Shown: positions 1 through 7,042, counted from the first letter of the stretch. The stretch is 9,855 nucleotides of DNA from TH1177 sp042138015 (GCA_042138015.1 JBHIVA010000068.1:1-9855), one strand, 5' to 3'. A program made the numbers and translations. Notes: generated from the letters alone by a model not told the origin.

Positions 1-387
1 CAACAACACGAATAAAAATAATTGTGATCTACAACATGTATACAATTGGATTAACCTATTCATTTATCTATACAATACAACAATCAGAAACACAATCCTA
101 TTCAGAATTGGAGGTGAATCAGTCCTAAGTTAACACAGCCAAGAAATATCTGAGATAAAATAAAATAGTTTTTAAATACCATACATATAACGATATTTTT
201 AGAGTTAAAAACAATAAATGCGAAGGAATATTTATTTTACTAGAATATTGGAATAATGTTGCTAAATACAGTATCATCTTTTTAGAATTTGTAACATATA
301 ACCTTTTGATTATCTATACTTTAGCAACCACGATTGTAAGAATAATATACATTATAGACTTAAATTCTTGGTTATTTTCTGATCTAC
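1..387. other. AT-rich stretch with no convincing gene
   Basis: Two plus-strand frames are open from the left edge, one to the TAA at 131-133 and one to the TAA at 123-125. Neither translation shows a recognisable motif, and they overlap each other, so at most one could be the 3' end of a gene cut by the window edge. From about 134 to 350 the sequence is very AT-rich and broken by stops in all frames. The right end holds the presumed promoter of the membrane protein that starts at 388. Confidence 0.5.
359..366 (+). promoter_or_regulatory. TATA-like box for the 388-762 gene
   Basis: CTTAAATT is centred about 25 bp before the ATG at 388. This is the distance expected between an archaeal TATA box and a start site lying at the start codon, so a leaderless mRNA is inferred. 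The match to a TATA consensus is moderate. Confidence 0.35.
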
Positions 388-762
388 ATGCATATAGATT
401 ACAAAAAAACAATACTGATAATCTTAGTTTCTATAATTGTTATTGGTATAATTGCTATTCCATTGGGAAATCCAAAGTTTATTTATAGAGCAGTAGGATT
501 GGAACTAGCTTTTATTTTTATATCTCTTGCATTATTGAGGGGATATATCAAGGTATTATATATATGTGTCCCAATAGCATTAATAGTAATAATAGCTAAT
601 ACACTTGCTCCTCAGCATGTAGATATAATGTTAACATTTTCTAAACCATTAAATGCAGTAGTATTAATTGTTGGTGGATATATATTACAAACTTTACTAA
701 TATTCTTTAGTATCAACTACCTTTATAAGATCCATTCTAAAAGTTTATTAAAAAAGCAATGA
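388..762 (+). CDS. Small four-helix integral membrane protein, function unknown
   Basis: This 124-residue protein is almost entirely hydrophobic. A short basic start (MHIDYKK) is followed by likely membrane helices at about residues 8-26, 35-51, 53-73 and 88-112, and the tail is basic (KIHSKSLLKKQ). The longest polar stretch is the loop at about 74-87 (TLAPQHVDIMLTFSK). By the positive-inside rule both ends are probably cytoplasmic. No catalytic or cofactor motif is visible and I cannot assign a function. The ATG start is supported by a TATA-like box about 25 bp upstream. A 60-codon frame beginning at 306 overlaps this start but looks like chance. The gene stands alone: no neighbour on the same strand follows for more than 1 kb. 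Confidence 0.75.
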   Translation: MHIDYKKTILIILVSIIVIGIIAIPLGNPKFIYRAVGLELAFIFISLALLRGYIKVLYICVPIALIVIIANTLAPQHVDIMLTFSKPLNAVVLIVGGYILQTLLIFFSINYLYKIHSKSLLKKQ

Positions 763-1080
763 TTTAAGAGAATCATCATTATCAAACATAGAAGAGTTAT
801 AGAAGAGAAGGAAAAGTCGCTTTAAAGGAGTGAAAATATATCATACTAACTTGTATCTTTTAATAAGTAACATTAAAACAGAAAATAATATTTTATATAT
901 AAATAATTTAAATTTTGACTTTTTAACAATTGATCATGATAATATTCTAATGGTAAAATGAAAGTTTGATACAATCCTATTTTATATTTAAAAATTTCCT
1001 TAAGATAATTTTGTTTGTAATTCATTTATATCATATCCTACTTTATTTGTAAATAGCTATGTTTAATAGCAAGTGATTAT
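763..1080. other. Intergenic AT-rich stretch, nothing recognised
   Basis: This lies between the tail ends of the membrane protein gene and the 94-residue orphan gene, which converge on it. It contains a 43-codon frame at 830-961 (GTG start preceded by AAAGGA), but the purine-rich motif sits directly against the start codon and the translation is low-complexity and Asn/Ile/Leu-rich, so I do not call a gene. No stable hairpin or RNA gene was recognised. Confidence 0.5.
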
Positions 1081-1365
1081 TTATGTTGTTTTTTCGATAT
1101 CGTTACAAAAGAAATAACATATAGTATATTCAGGATTACTATTATCGAATCTGTTTATACAACAATCTGAAATTTCATATGATTCATCATTTTTTACTTT
1201 TAATAATAATTGATATTTTGGAATTTCTGAAATAGATTCATTAATTTTTTTAGCTATTTCTATTAGTATGGGATCAGACGAGGAAATAAGAAAATGACCT
1301 TCATATTGAGCTGCAGTTCCAGGAAAATAAAATACCTCCTGAACTTCAAGTACTCGATTTAACAT
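1081..1365 (-). CDS. Orphan 94-residue protein, function unknown
   Basis: The product is a soluble-looking protein of 94 residues with mixed composition: a hydrophobic/aromatic N-terminal part (EVFYFPGTAAQYEGHFLISS), a charged middle that may form a helix (PILIEIAKKINESI), and four cysteines in the C-terminal third (C68, C69, C83, C87). The cysteines do not form a standard CX2C zinc ribbon. I recognise no family. Evidence that it is real: codon use gives a balanced amino-acid mix rather than AT-rich low complexity, and TTTAAATAA on the minus strand (1387-1395) is centred 26 bp before the ATG, the spacing of a leaderless archaeal promoter. It is isolated, with no operon partner. Confidence 0.6.
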   Translation of the reverse strand: MLNRVLEVQEVFYFPGTAAQYEGHFLISSSDPILIEIAKKINESISEIPKYQLLLKVKNDESYEISDCCINRFDNSNPEYTICYFFCNDIEKTT

Positions 1366-1386
1366 AGAAAAAAAAAGAGAGTAATG

Positions 1387-1395
1387 TTATTTAAA
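1387..1395 (-). promoter_or_regulatory. TATA box of the 94-residue orphan gene
   Basis: Read on the minus strand this is TTTAAATAA, centred 26 bp upstream of the ATG at 1365. A start site about 26 bp downstream would coincide with the ATG, giving a leaderless transcript. Confidence 0.5.
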
Positions 1396-1793
1396 TCAAA
1401 TCTTTAAAATTCATTTTTCAAAAGAATAAATATAAGTGGCTCAATAAAAAAAATTTAACTGACTATTTTAGTATTTATAAATTATTAATCAGTATATTTT
1501 TAGTATTTATATATTATATCAAATATTTTATTATAATTTTAATTAAAATCGTGAGCATTTGTTTAGGTATAATAAAAAATTTTGATATAATCCAACTTTT
1601 TCTATGATAGTTAATTATATTAAAATTCAAATTATCTGGTATAACTTTATCTTTTAAAATCAGAAAACAACAAATAATAAAATTTGATGGTATACGTATA
1701 TTATCCCTGTAATAATAACAAGAATGTAGTTTCTTCTTGATTTATAATTATATAAAAAATATAAATTTTTCATCGTTGGATTATTCTTATTTC
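1396..1793. other. Very AT-rich gene-free stretch
   Basis: No frame of useful length is open on either strand. The stretch is dominated by A/T runs. A 14-bp direct repeat, TTTTAGTATTTATA, occurs at 1466-1479 and 1498-1511, 32 bp apart. At this base composition such a repeat is weak evidence of anything. Confidence 0.5.
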
Positions 1794-1913
1794 CTAATTT
1801 ATTGCACTAAATACATGAACATCTGCATCTTTTCCATCAGGAACGTAAACATTACCAGCGGAATCTATGGTTATACCAGAAGGATCTTCAAGTTGCATCT
1901 CAAAGCTTGATAT
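1794..1913 (-). pseudogene. Remnant of an NHL-repeat (beta-propeller) protein, C-terminal blade only
   Basis: On the minus strand a frame of 39 codons ends at TAG (1794-1796) and is closed upstream by TAA at 1914-1916. It contains EDPSGITIDSAGNVYVPDG followed by DADVHVFSAIN. This matches one NHL repeat, whose usual form is P-x-G-[IV]-[AT]-[IV]-D-x-x-G-N-[VI]-Y-V-x-D, then several residues and a V-x-V/I-F strand. NHL proteins form multi-bladed propellers with at least five or six such repeats, so a single blade with no intact start cannot be a functional gene. The fragment is visibly richer in G+C than the DNA around it, as expected for former coding sequence. No further blades can be read upstream in any frame. 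I infer a deleted and decayed gene; the alternative, a tiny one-blade gene, is unlikely because no suitable start exists. Confidence 0.6.
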
Positions 1914-2045
1914 TTATGTTATACTAGATTAATTATAGGGTATTGAGAAATAGATCAGTTTTAATGATTTTATTATATATTTTAGCAGATATTAAAAATA
2001 TAATAAATACAAAGCATAATACACTAGAATTTAATAGACATTAGA

Positions 2046-2054
2046 TTTTTATAT
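2046..2054 (+). promoter_or_regulatory. TATA box of the TFE-beta gene
   Basis: TTTTTATAT is centred about 29 bp before the TTG at 2080. This fits a leaderless transcript starting at or just before the start codon, and it supports the TTG as the true start. Confidence 0.45.
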
Positions 2055-2079
2055 GAAATAAACGAAAAATTACTATCTT

Positions 2080-2520
2080 TTGTCAACTGAATTAAGTAAA
2101 TCTAAAGTTCCAAAAAATAAAAGTGAATTGGCTGAACAGGTGTTTCAGGCTATAGTAGAAGGTGGAGATAATGGAATATTCCAAACTGAACTTTGTAAAT
2201 CTTTTTCAATAGATAGTAGAGATGGTTCAAGGCTAGTAGGAAATTTGGAAAAACAGTCTCTTATTTCTAGAGAAAAAATATTGTATAAAGGAAGATGGAC
2301 CTATAAATTGATAGTAAAGAAGATACCACATTTAAAAGATGAGGATAAGAAACCTATTGAAATAGATAGTGTAGAAGGAGCACCATGTTTTAGTTGTTCA
2401 TATCAACACTTATGTTCCACTGAAGATGAAACAAGCCAGTATAGTCCATCAAAGTGTAGTTGGATAGAACAATGGGTAGTGACTGACTCTAAAAAACGAG
2501 GTTCTGATGAAATCAAATAA
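2080..2520 (+). CDS. Transcription initiation factor TFE-beta (RPC34/RPC39 homologue)
   Basis: Archaeal TFE-beta pairs with TFE-alpha, binds RNA polymerase and helps melt the promoter during initiation; it is the counterpart of RNA polymerase III subunit RPC39/C34 and is related to TFIIE. The 146-residue product has a winged-helix region at about 14-80 (ELAEQVFQAIVEGGDNGI, then the recognition helix DSRDGSRLVGNLEKQ and the wing around YKGRWTYKLIV). It is followed by a cysteine cluster, C103-X2-C106-X5-C112-X13-C126, in the context PCFSC...LC...SPSKCSWIEQW. This is the 4Fe-4S signature of the family; the human RPC39 motif has the same CxxC...C...SPxNC...W layout. The start is TTG, supported by the TATA box upstream. 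The gene is convergent with the LEA14-like gene, 31 bp away. The assignment rests on motifs read by eye, and the cysteine pattern makes it fairly secure. Confidence 0.85.
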   Translation: MSTELSKSKVPKNKSELAEQVFQAIVEGGDNGIFQTELCKSFSIDSRDGSRLVGNLEKQSLISREKILYKGRWTYKLIVKKIPHLKDEDKKPIEIDSVEGAPCFSCSYQHLCSTEDETSQYSPSKCSWIEQWVVTDSKKRGSDEIK

Positions 2521-2551
2521 AAAAGCTTATGTAATTATATAAATCTGGTAA

Positions 2552-3070
2552 TTATAATTTGCTCTCAAATTCTTTCTCTATAATTACAAATGCTGATTCG
2601 ATTTGGCTTTTCCCAATAACCTCCCAATTAATGTAATCTCCCACAATTGATGTTTGATTTTTTAGTAATTCTTGAATCAAGTTTAAATTAGAATCTGTTG
2701 GTTCAAGTATTAGTGAAGATTTTAATGTTGTGGTTTGTTGAGGAGATAATTGTGGTCTACCATTTAGTGGAATATCTTCATATGAGAGAACACCGTGGCC
2801 TAAGAATTCATTATTTCCAAACAAGTCATACTCTACTTTAGAAGTAGTTGCAGTTTTATCAGTTGGATTATATACTTCTAGGGATAGTAATAATTCTACG
2901 TTATTAGTATCGTTAGAAATATTATTTATTTCTATATTAGCTAGTTTGAATTCTAATGCATCTGCATCAGGAGCGTTAACAAGAAATTGAATTTCTGGGA
3001 TAAGAATTATAGTCAATGCTAATGCAGCTATTACCCCGAATAGAATTAATCGTCTTTTACTAAAGAACAT
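2552..3070 (-). CDS. Membrane-anchored LEA14/WHy-like domain protein
   Basis: The 172-residue product has a basic N-terminus (MFFSKRR) and one hydrophobic helix at about residues 8-30, with no clear cleavage site, so it is probably an uncleaved signal anchor leaving the rest outside the cell. Residues about 38-168 fit the LEA14/WHy (LEA_2) domain: a beta-rich start (ALEFKLANIEI), the characteristic NP motif in LEVYNPTDKTAT, then YDLFGNNEFLGHG and a long strand-loop section. These domains occur in plant desiccation proteins and in many archaeal surface proteins; their biochemical function is poorly defined. The ATG at 3068-3070 is the natural start because the anchor follows directly. Only a weak TATA-like sequence (TTTTTACA, minus strand near 3096) is seen. 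It is divergent from the CopD-like gene (108 bp between starts) and convergent with TFE-beta. The domain call is by pattern and moderately sure. Confidence 0.7.
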   Translation of the reverse strand: MFFSKRRLILFGVIAALALTIILIPEIQFLVNAPDADALEFKLANIEINNISNDTNNVELLLSLEVYNPTDKTATTSKVEYDLFGNNEFLGHGVLSYEDIPLNGRPQLSPQQTTTLKSSLILEPTDSNLNLIQELLKNQTSIVGDYINWEVIGKSQIESAFVIIEKEFESKL

Positions 3071-3148
3071 ACAAATACTATTATTAAATTTTGTAAAAAG
3101 AATTAAAATGTTTCTGTAATAATAGCACTAGTCTACCTCCTCAAGTAG

Positions 3149-3156
3149 TTTATATC
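3149..3156 (+). promoter_or_regulatory. TATA box of the CopD-like gene
   Basis: TTTATATC is centred about 26 bp before the ATG at 3179, consistent with a leaderless mRNA. It lies in the divergent region shared with the LEA14-like gene. Confidence 0.5.
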
Positions 3157-3178
3157 ATACAGATTAGCTTTATTTGTT

Positions 3179-3679
3179 ATGATTTTAATTGATGGAATCA
3201 TTATTTGGATCCATCTTATTGCTGCTTGTGTTTGGGTAGGTGGTTCAATTTTTATAGGGTTGATTCTTGCTCCTATGCTAAAAAATATTGGAAGCTCAAT
3301 TGAAGACCGACTTGCTTTAATGATAAAGGTTGGTAGAAGATTTAATAAATTTGCTTTTCCTTCTTTCATAATTTTAATCGTGAGTGGAATATACAATTCT
3401 AGATTTTTTTTTGAAAACCCAAATAACTTTTTTGATAGCGATTACGGTATATTGCTTTTTATTAAAATCATATTGACAATTATCACTTTTATTAGTTATA
3501 TTATTCATATCAAAAGTTTTGGAAAAGATATTGAAAATAAGATTTTGGTAGATAATGACCCCCACTACTTAAAATCTATTCGTTCAAAAATAATTGATTA
3601 TGGAAGATTGGTGGTAGTTCTTTCTATCTTTATTTTATTGATTGCAGCTTTACTAGATTCTGGTTTAAAATTTAGTTAG
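3179..3679 (+). CDS. CopD-like four-helix membrane protein
   Basis: This is a 166-residue integral membrane protein with helices at about residues 6-31, 57-75, 88-111 and 143-163. Helix 1 carries the pattern IHLIAACVWVGGSIFIG, the H-x-x-A-A-x-x-W-x-G-G-x-x-F signature seen in the CopD superfamily and related four-helix families (including HemJ-type proteins). Other features are the basic loop GRRFNKF (52-58), SGIY (69-72) at the end of helix 2, and LFIKIILT with H110 in helix 3. CopD proteins are associated with copper transfer across the membrane, and copper supply matters in ammonia oxidisers, but the Met/His-rich copper sites of larger CopC/CopD proteins are not visible here. The substrate is therefore unassigned. 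The ATG start is supported by a TATA box at the right distance. It is a single gene with no same-strand partner. Confidence 0.65.
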   Translation: MILIDGIIIWIHLIAACVWVGGSIFIGLILAPMLKNIGSSIEDRLALMIKVGRRFNKFAFPSFIILIVSGIYNSRFFFENPNNFFDSDYGILLFIKIILTIITFISYIIHIKSFGKDIENKILVDNDPHYLKSIRSKIIDYGRLVVVLSIFILLIAALLDSGLKFS

Positions 3680-4296
3680 CGAATCTTATTTATTTTAATA
3701 TAATTGAATAACATCCAATTTACGTTATATGGTTTTTATAACTAATGTATATATTGTAATTTCCTTTAGGATCGATATAGTAGAGTATTTTATTTATTTT
3801 ATTGATAGTAATAGTAATGATCGAAATTCGATGATATTGTTATTATAATATAATTAATTTAATAATTAAGGTTTCAATACTGTATCTTGTAGATTTCTTT
3901 GCTTACCGCCATTTTTTACTTAATGTCTCTTATAACCTATATTTAATAAGTAAATAAATAAAATTCTTTGTCTTCATTTTTCGTCTCTTAATATATATTC
4001 AAATAAATATAGATTTTAGAAACAAAATATATACATACTTTAGAACTAATTATTAAAAATGAATATGTGAAAATAATGATTTCTAGGTTTAAAATTAAAA
4101 CTTTTTAACTGATATACGTTCACATCTTTAAATCTTTTATTCTAATAATTGTTACAAATATAATTAATATTATTAAACAATCTAATTTAAAATAAAACTA
4201 AACGAATGTATATTTAGAATCTACATTATTAAAATTTGTAATAGTAAACAACAGTTAGATTATGAGTTAAAATTAATTGAAATAACATGGTAATTC
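3680..4296. other. Extended gene-free AT-rich region
   Basis: Over 600 bp separate the CopD-like gene from the end of HMG-CoA synthase. All six frames are broken by frequent stops; the longest ATG-initiated frames I could read are only about 15 codons. The only ordered element noticed is ATCGAAATTCGAT at 3820-3832, a perfect palindrome around a single central base, with no convincing extension of its arms. No tRNA-like cloverleaf, T-loop motif or tandem repeat was seen. It may carry 3' UTRs, an untranslated RNA or relic DNA that cannot be identified from sequence alone. Confidence 0.5.
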
Positions 4297-4304
4297 AAAA
4301 AAAA
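4297..4304 (-). terminator. Oligo-T terminator after HMG-CoA synthase
   Basis: On the minus strand an uninterrupted run of eight T starts about ten bases after the stop codon. Archaeal RNA polymerase terminates at such T-runs without needing a hairpin, so this is a plausible transcript end. Confidence 0.45.
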
Positions 4305-4313
4305 GTTAATAAT

Positions 4314-5711
4314 TTAGTTACAAAATAAATACTCTCTTTTTCCCGCTTTATCAGATGTATTTCCACCAATTTTTACTAAAACAAATTCTTTCGTATGGTC
4401 CGAAAATGATTCATTAATTTGTAGTTCATTTGAGTGAAGTTTTTTATATTCTATCATATCTAACTTAGTACGATTACCTATTTCTGTCTCAAGGTTCATA
4501 TTTTTTACTATTTCCCTATATTCTTCTTGAATTACACCACTAAAGACCATAGCGCTACTACCACTCCCATATGAACCAAATCCTATCCTCTTGTTCGCTA
4601 GATCAATATTCTTCTTGTATTCAAACTCTAACAAACTTCTTAATCCCATGTACATTGATGCAGTATATAGGTTTCCTATTATTGTAGATGCTTCAAGAGA
4701 ACTTAACATCTTTTGTTCAAAAACTTGTTTAAAGAAATTAGTTTTTATAAAAGCCCGTCTAAAATTCTCATCCGATTTCATAAAATCTTCATCTGCCAAT
4801 ATAGATTCAATTGTTCCTCTAGGATCTTTGGCTACTGGTTCTTCAAATCCAACTTCTTCAATTATTTTATTCCATCTTTTTAGATGTCTCCATTCGTGTC
4901 GTAAAAGATAGGCCAATGCTTTTTCACCCATCTTTCTATAAGGAAGATGAACACTAAAATAATCTATTTTATCAGTGATTGACTCATCGGCATTTATTCT
5001 GATTAAACCAGTTCTTAAAACTTTTTCTTTATAACTATCAAAAGCTTTTTTGACCTGTATTAAGTACAAATAATTAGAATAACTACCGTTAACAAGAGGA
5101 GTTTCCCTTCCAAACGGACGATAGAAATCATATTCATTTTTAATGATGGTAGAAGTAACTTTTGGATCGAAAACAACTAATCTTGGATTTTCTTTCACAA
5201 GCATTGCAATTGCACCTGCTCCCTGTGTGTATTCTCCGGCAGAACCCAGATCATACTTTGCTATATCACTTACTATTACAATAGCGGCATGTCCATTATT
5301 TTCTTCTGCTCTAATCCAATTAGCATTATCATATAGAGCATATGAACCACTAACACATGCAAATTTGCATTCTATTCCACCAGCATGTTCAAATGAACCT
5401 TCTCCATAAATTTGTTCTAGCATCCCAATTACAAAAGAATTCATAGCTTTTGATTCATCAAGAGCTGATTCAGTGGCTACATACATTCTTCCTATATCTC
5501 CTGGTTTCAGATCGTTTTTCTGCATTAAATTTAAACACGCATTGGCGGCCATACATGCTGGGTCTTGATTAGTATCAACAATTGCCATTTTCTTCATGCC
5601 TATCCCATTTTCTAATTTATGGGGATCAATTCCTCTAGCTTTTGCAAAGTCTTTTGAATCAATATATAATTTAGGAACGTAAATAGCCATATCGTCGATA
5701 CCAACAGACAT
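4314..5711 (-). CDS. mvaS: Hydroxymethylglutaryl-CoA synthase (EC 2.3.3.10)
   Basis: This enzyme condenses acetyl-CoA with acetoacetyl-CoA to HMG-CoA, the committed entry to the mevalonate pathway that makes archaeal isoprenoid lipids and the menaquinone side chain. Numbered from the chosen start (465 residues), the three catalytic residues are present: the general base Glu81 in YVATESALDESK, the nucleophile Cys119 in ECKFACVSGSYAL, and His255 in YFSVHLPYRKMGEKAL. They correspond to Glu79, Cys111 and His233 of the Staphylococcus aureus enzyme. GFGSYGSGSSAMVFSG near the C-terminus is the conserved Gly/Ser-rich thiolase-fold segment. A GTG at 5751-5753 would add 14 residues, but family members begin close to MSVGIDDMAIYVPKLY, and TTTAAAT (5738-5744, minus strand) lies 30 bp before the ATG as a likely promoter, placing the GTG upstream of it. 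All catalytic parts look intact. mqnC lies upstream on the same strand, 138 bp away. Confidence 0.93.
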   Translation of the reverse strand: MSVGIDDMAIYVPKLYIDSKDFAKARGIDPHKLENGIGMKKMAIVDTNQDPACMAANACLNLMQKNDLKPGDIGRMYVATESALDESKAMNSFVIGMLEQIYGEGSFEHAGGIECKFACVSGSYALYDNANWIRAEENNGHAAIVIVSDIAKYDLGSAGEYTQGAGAIAMLVKENPRLVVFDPKVTSTIIKNEYDFYRPFGRETPLVNGSYSNYLYLIQVKKAFDSYKEKVLRTGLIRINADESITDKIDYFSVHLPYRKMGEKALAYLLRHEWRHLKRWNKIIEEVGFEEPVAKDPRGTIESILADEDFMKSDENFRRAFIKTNFFKQVFEQKMLSSLEASTIIGNLYTASMYMGLRSLLEFEYKKNIDLANKRIGFGSYGSGSSAMVFSGVIQEEYREIVKNMNLETEIGNRTKLDMIEYKKLHSNELQINESFSDHTKEFVLVKIGGNTSDKAGKREYLFCN

Positions 5712-5737
5712 ATTATGTCCTAATTTACTAGTTGGAC

Positions 5738-5744
5738 ATTTAAA
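5738..5744 (-). promoter_or_regulatory. TATA-like box for HMG-CoA synthase
   Basis: Read on the minus strand this is TTTAAAT, centred 30 bp before the ATG at 5711. A second AT-rich candidate lies near 5785-5792 (TTTAAAATAT); if that one is used, the mRNA would carry a leader of about 50 bases or translation could begin at the GTG at 5753. Confidence 0.35.
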
Positions 5745-5843
5745 CGTATACACAATTTGTAGAGAATTTTTGGCTTTATTATCATATTTTAAAAAAAATA
5801 TATCAAAGATATCTTATTTTTACAGAAAATTAGTTTTAGTAGA

Positions 5844-5867
5844 ATTATGCTAAAAAAAGCGCATAAT
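5844..5867 (-). terminator. Hairpin with T-run at the mqnC stop codon
   Basis: On the minus strand ATTATGC, ten bases, then GCATAAT form a perfect 7-bp inverted repeat. The loop contains a run of seven T and the stem straddles the TAG stop of mqnC. It resembles a compact termination signal embedded in the last codons, but the T-run is in the loop rather than after the stem, so its action is uncertain. Confidence 0.35.
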
Positions 5868-6971
5868 ATTATAAAAATTATCACGTTCTGCTACTTCAAA
5901 TCCAATCTGCCGAATGGATTCAATTATCTTAGTTGAAGTTAGCTCAGTTGAACGTGCTCCTGTAGCACTAACAACTTCTTCACCAATTAACGTTCCACCA
6001 AAATCATCAGCCCCAAATAATAACGCCAATTGTGCCATTCCTATTCCATTTGTCAACCATGAAGATTGAATATGAGGAATTGAATCATTGAATATGATTC
6101 TAGAGATTGCTATCATCTTTAATAACTTCAATCCTCCCGACGAATATCTAGCCAATCCTTCTAATTGCATTTGAGTTTTATTAGGTTCAAATCCCCATGG
6201 AATAAACGCGATAAATCCATGTGTTTTCTCTTGTAATTCGCGAATTTTTATAAAATGTTGTACAATATCGTTATCACTCTCTACTGATCCATACATCATA
6301 GTTGCCGAGGAACTAATTCCAAGATCATGTGCTTCATTCATTATTCTAATCCAATCATTACTTTTGATTTTAAGTGGACTTATTTTAGATTTAACTTCAT
6401 CGATTAGAATCTCTGCTCCTGCACCTGGAAGTGAATCTAAGCCTGCCATCTTTAATCTTGATAATACTTCTTTTGTACTACTTCGCTCAACTTTTGATAT
6501 CATATCTATTTCTGAGGCAGAAAGACCATGAATTGAGAGTAATGGAAAAGATTTTTTAATTTCTTTGAAAACTTCTTCATAATATTCTATAGATAATTTT
6601 GGATTATGCCCCCCTTGAAAAAGAATTTGAGTGGTTCCAAACATTTGTTTTGAAATGGAAATTCTCTTTATTATCTCTGATTTAGTTCGAGTGTATGATT
6701 CTGCATGTCCTGGAGGTCGATAGAAGGCACAAAATTTGCAATAAGTTATACATACATTTGTATAATTTAGAATAATATTATTTATGAAAGTAGCTGTTTT
6801 ACCAAAGAGATTTTGTCTTAATATGTTAGCTACTAGCCCAATTGCATAAATATCATCAGAAGATAATAATTCCTTACAATCTTTAGAATTAAGTTTTTTA
6901 CCTCCCAAAACGTCATTTAAAATATCTCTTATTTCTGAATTAGAGACAAAGGAAGATAAGATGTTCTGCAA
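5850..6971 (-). CDS. mqnC: Cyclic dehypoxanthinyl futalosine synthase (radical SAM)
   Basis: MqnC uses S-adenosylmethionine and a 4Fe-4S cluster to cyclise dehypoxanthine futalosine in the futalosine route to menaquinone. The 373-residue protein has the cluster motif C74-X3-C78-X2-C81 (NVCITYCKFCAFYR), QGGHNP (119-124), GLDSLPGAGAEIL (177-189) and SATMMYGSVES (222-232). It also has the MqnC-type FIPWGFEPNKT (256-266), where MqnE has a leucine after the proline, and SSWLTNGIGMAQLALLFGADDFGGT (303-327), the MqnC version of the C-terminal signature. Length is normal for the family. The start is TTG, immediately preceded in frame by TAA, so no longer product is possible; a TATA-like box lies 28 bp upstream, implying a leaderless mRNA. 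It is divergent from mqnE across 102 bp, which suggests co-regulation. All expected motifs are intact. Confidence 0.92.
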   Translation of the reverse strand: MQNILSSFVSNSEIRDILNDVLGGKKLNSKDCKELLSSDDIYAIGLVANILRQNLFGKTATFINNIILNYTNVCITYCKFCAFYRPPGHAESYTRTKSEIIKRISISKQMFGTTQILFQGGHNPKLSIEYYEEVFKEIKKSFPLLSIHGLSASEIDMISKVERSSTKEVLSRLKMAGLDSLPGAGAEILIDEVKSKISPLKIKSNDWIRIMNEAHDLGISSSATMMYGSVESDNDIVQHFIKIRELQEKTHGFIAFIPWGFEPNKTQMQLEGLARYSSGGLKLLKMIAISRIIFNDSIPHIQSSWLTNGIGMAQLALLFGADDFGGTLIGEEVVSATGARSTELTSTKIIESIRQIGFEVAERDNFYNIMRFF

Positions 6972-6994
6972 TTATCATTTTTATTTGATTCATT

Positions 6995-7003
6995 CTATTT
7001 ATT
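6995..7003 (-). promoter_or_regulatory. TATA box of mqnC in the divergent mqn promoter region
   Basis: Read on the minus strand this is AATAAATAG, centred 28 bp before the TTG start of mqnC. It lies only about 31 bp from the opposing TATA box of mqnE, so the two pre-initiation complexes would sit side by side and may compete or be co-regulated. Confidence 0.45.
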
Positions 7004-7034
7004 CGTTACAAGGATTTGAATAATTTGAAAGAAG

Positions 7035-7042
7035 ATATATAT
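7035..7042 (+). promoter_or_regulatory. TATA box of mqnE in the divergent mqn promoter region
   Basis: ATATATAT is centred about 35 bp before the TTG start of mqnE, which would leave a leader of roughly 9 bases. The surrounding GATATATATC is palindromic. Confidence 0.45.

Noticed and set aside
2..133. Possible 3' end of a gene open from the left edge
   Set aside because: Two overlapping frames are open for about 40 codons each, neither with a recognisable motif; it cannot be decided without the sequence to the left.
306..488. 60-codon plus-strand frame overlapping the start of the 388-762 gene
   Set aside because: It overlaps a better-supported membrane protein in another frame. Its composition (Asn, Tyr, Ile) reflects AT-rich DNA and it has no motif.
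830..961. 43-codon frame with GTG start after AAAGGA
   Set aside because: The purine motif is too close to the start, the translation is low-complexity, and there is no TATA box at the expected distance.
1466..1511. Direct repeat of TTTTAGTATTTATA, possible CRISPR-like or operator repeat
   Set aside because: Only two copies of AT-only-type sequence in very AT-rich DNA; no third copy and no spacer regularity.
2531..2556. Direct repeat GTAATTATA between TFE-beta and the LEA14-like gene
   Set aside because: Nine-base AT-rich words repeating once over 20 bp are expected by chance here; no flanking mobile-element features.
3133..3565. Minus-strand frames opposite the CopD-like gene
   Set aside because: They are antisense shadows of a coherent four-helix membrane protein with its own TATA box, and they have no family features.
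4591..5409. Plus-strand frames opposite HMG-CoA synthase
   Set aside because: They lie opposite a fully intact enzyme gene with all catalytic residues; no motifs of their own.
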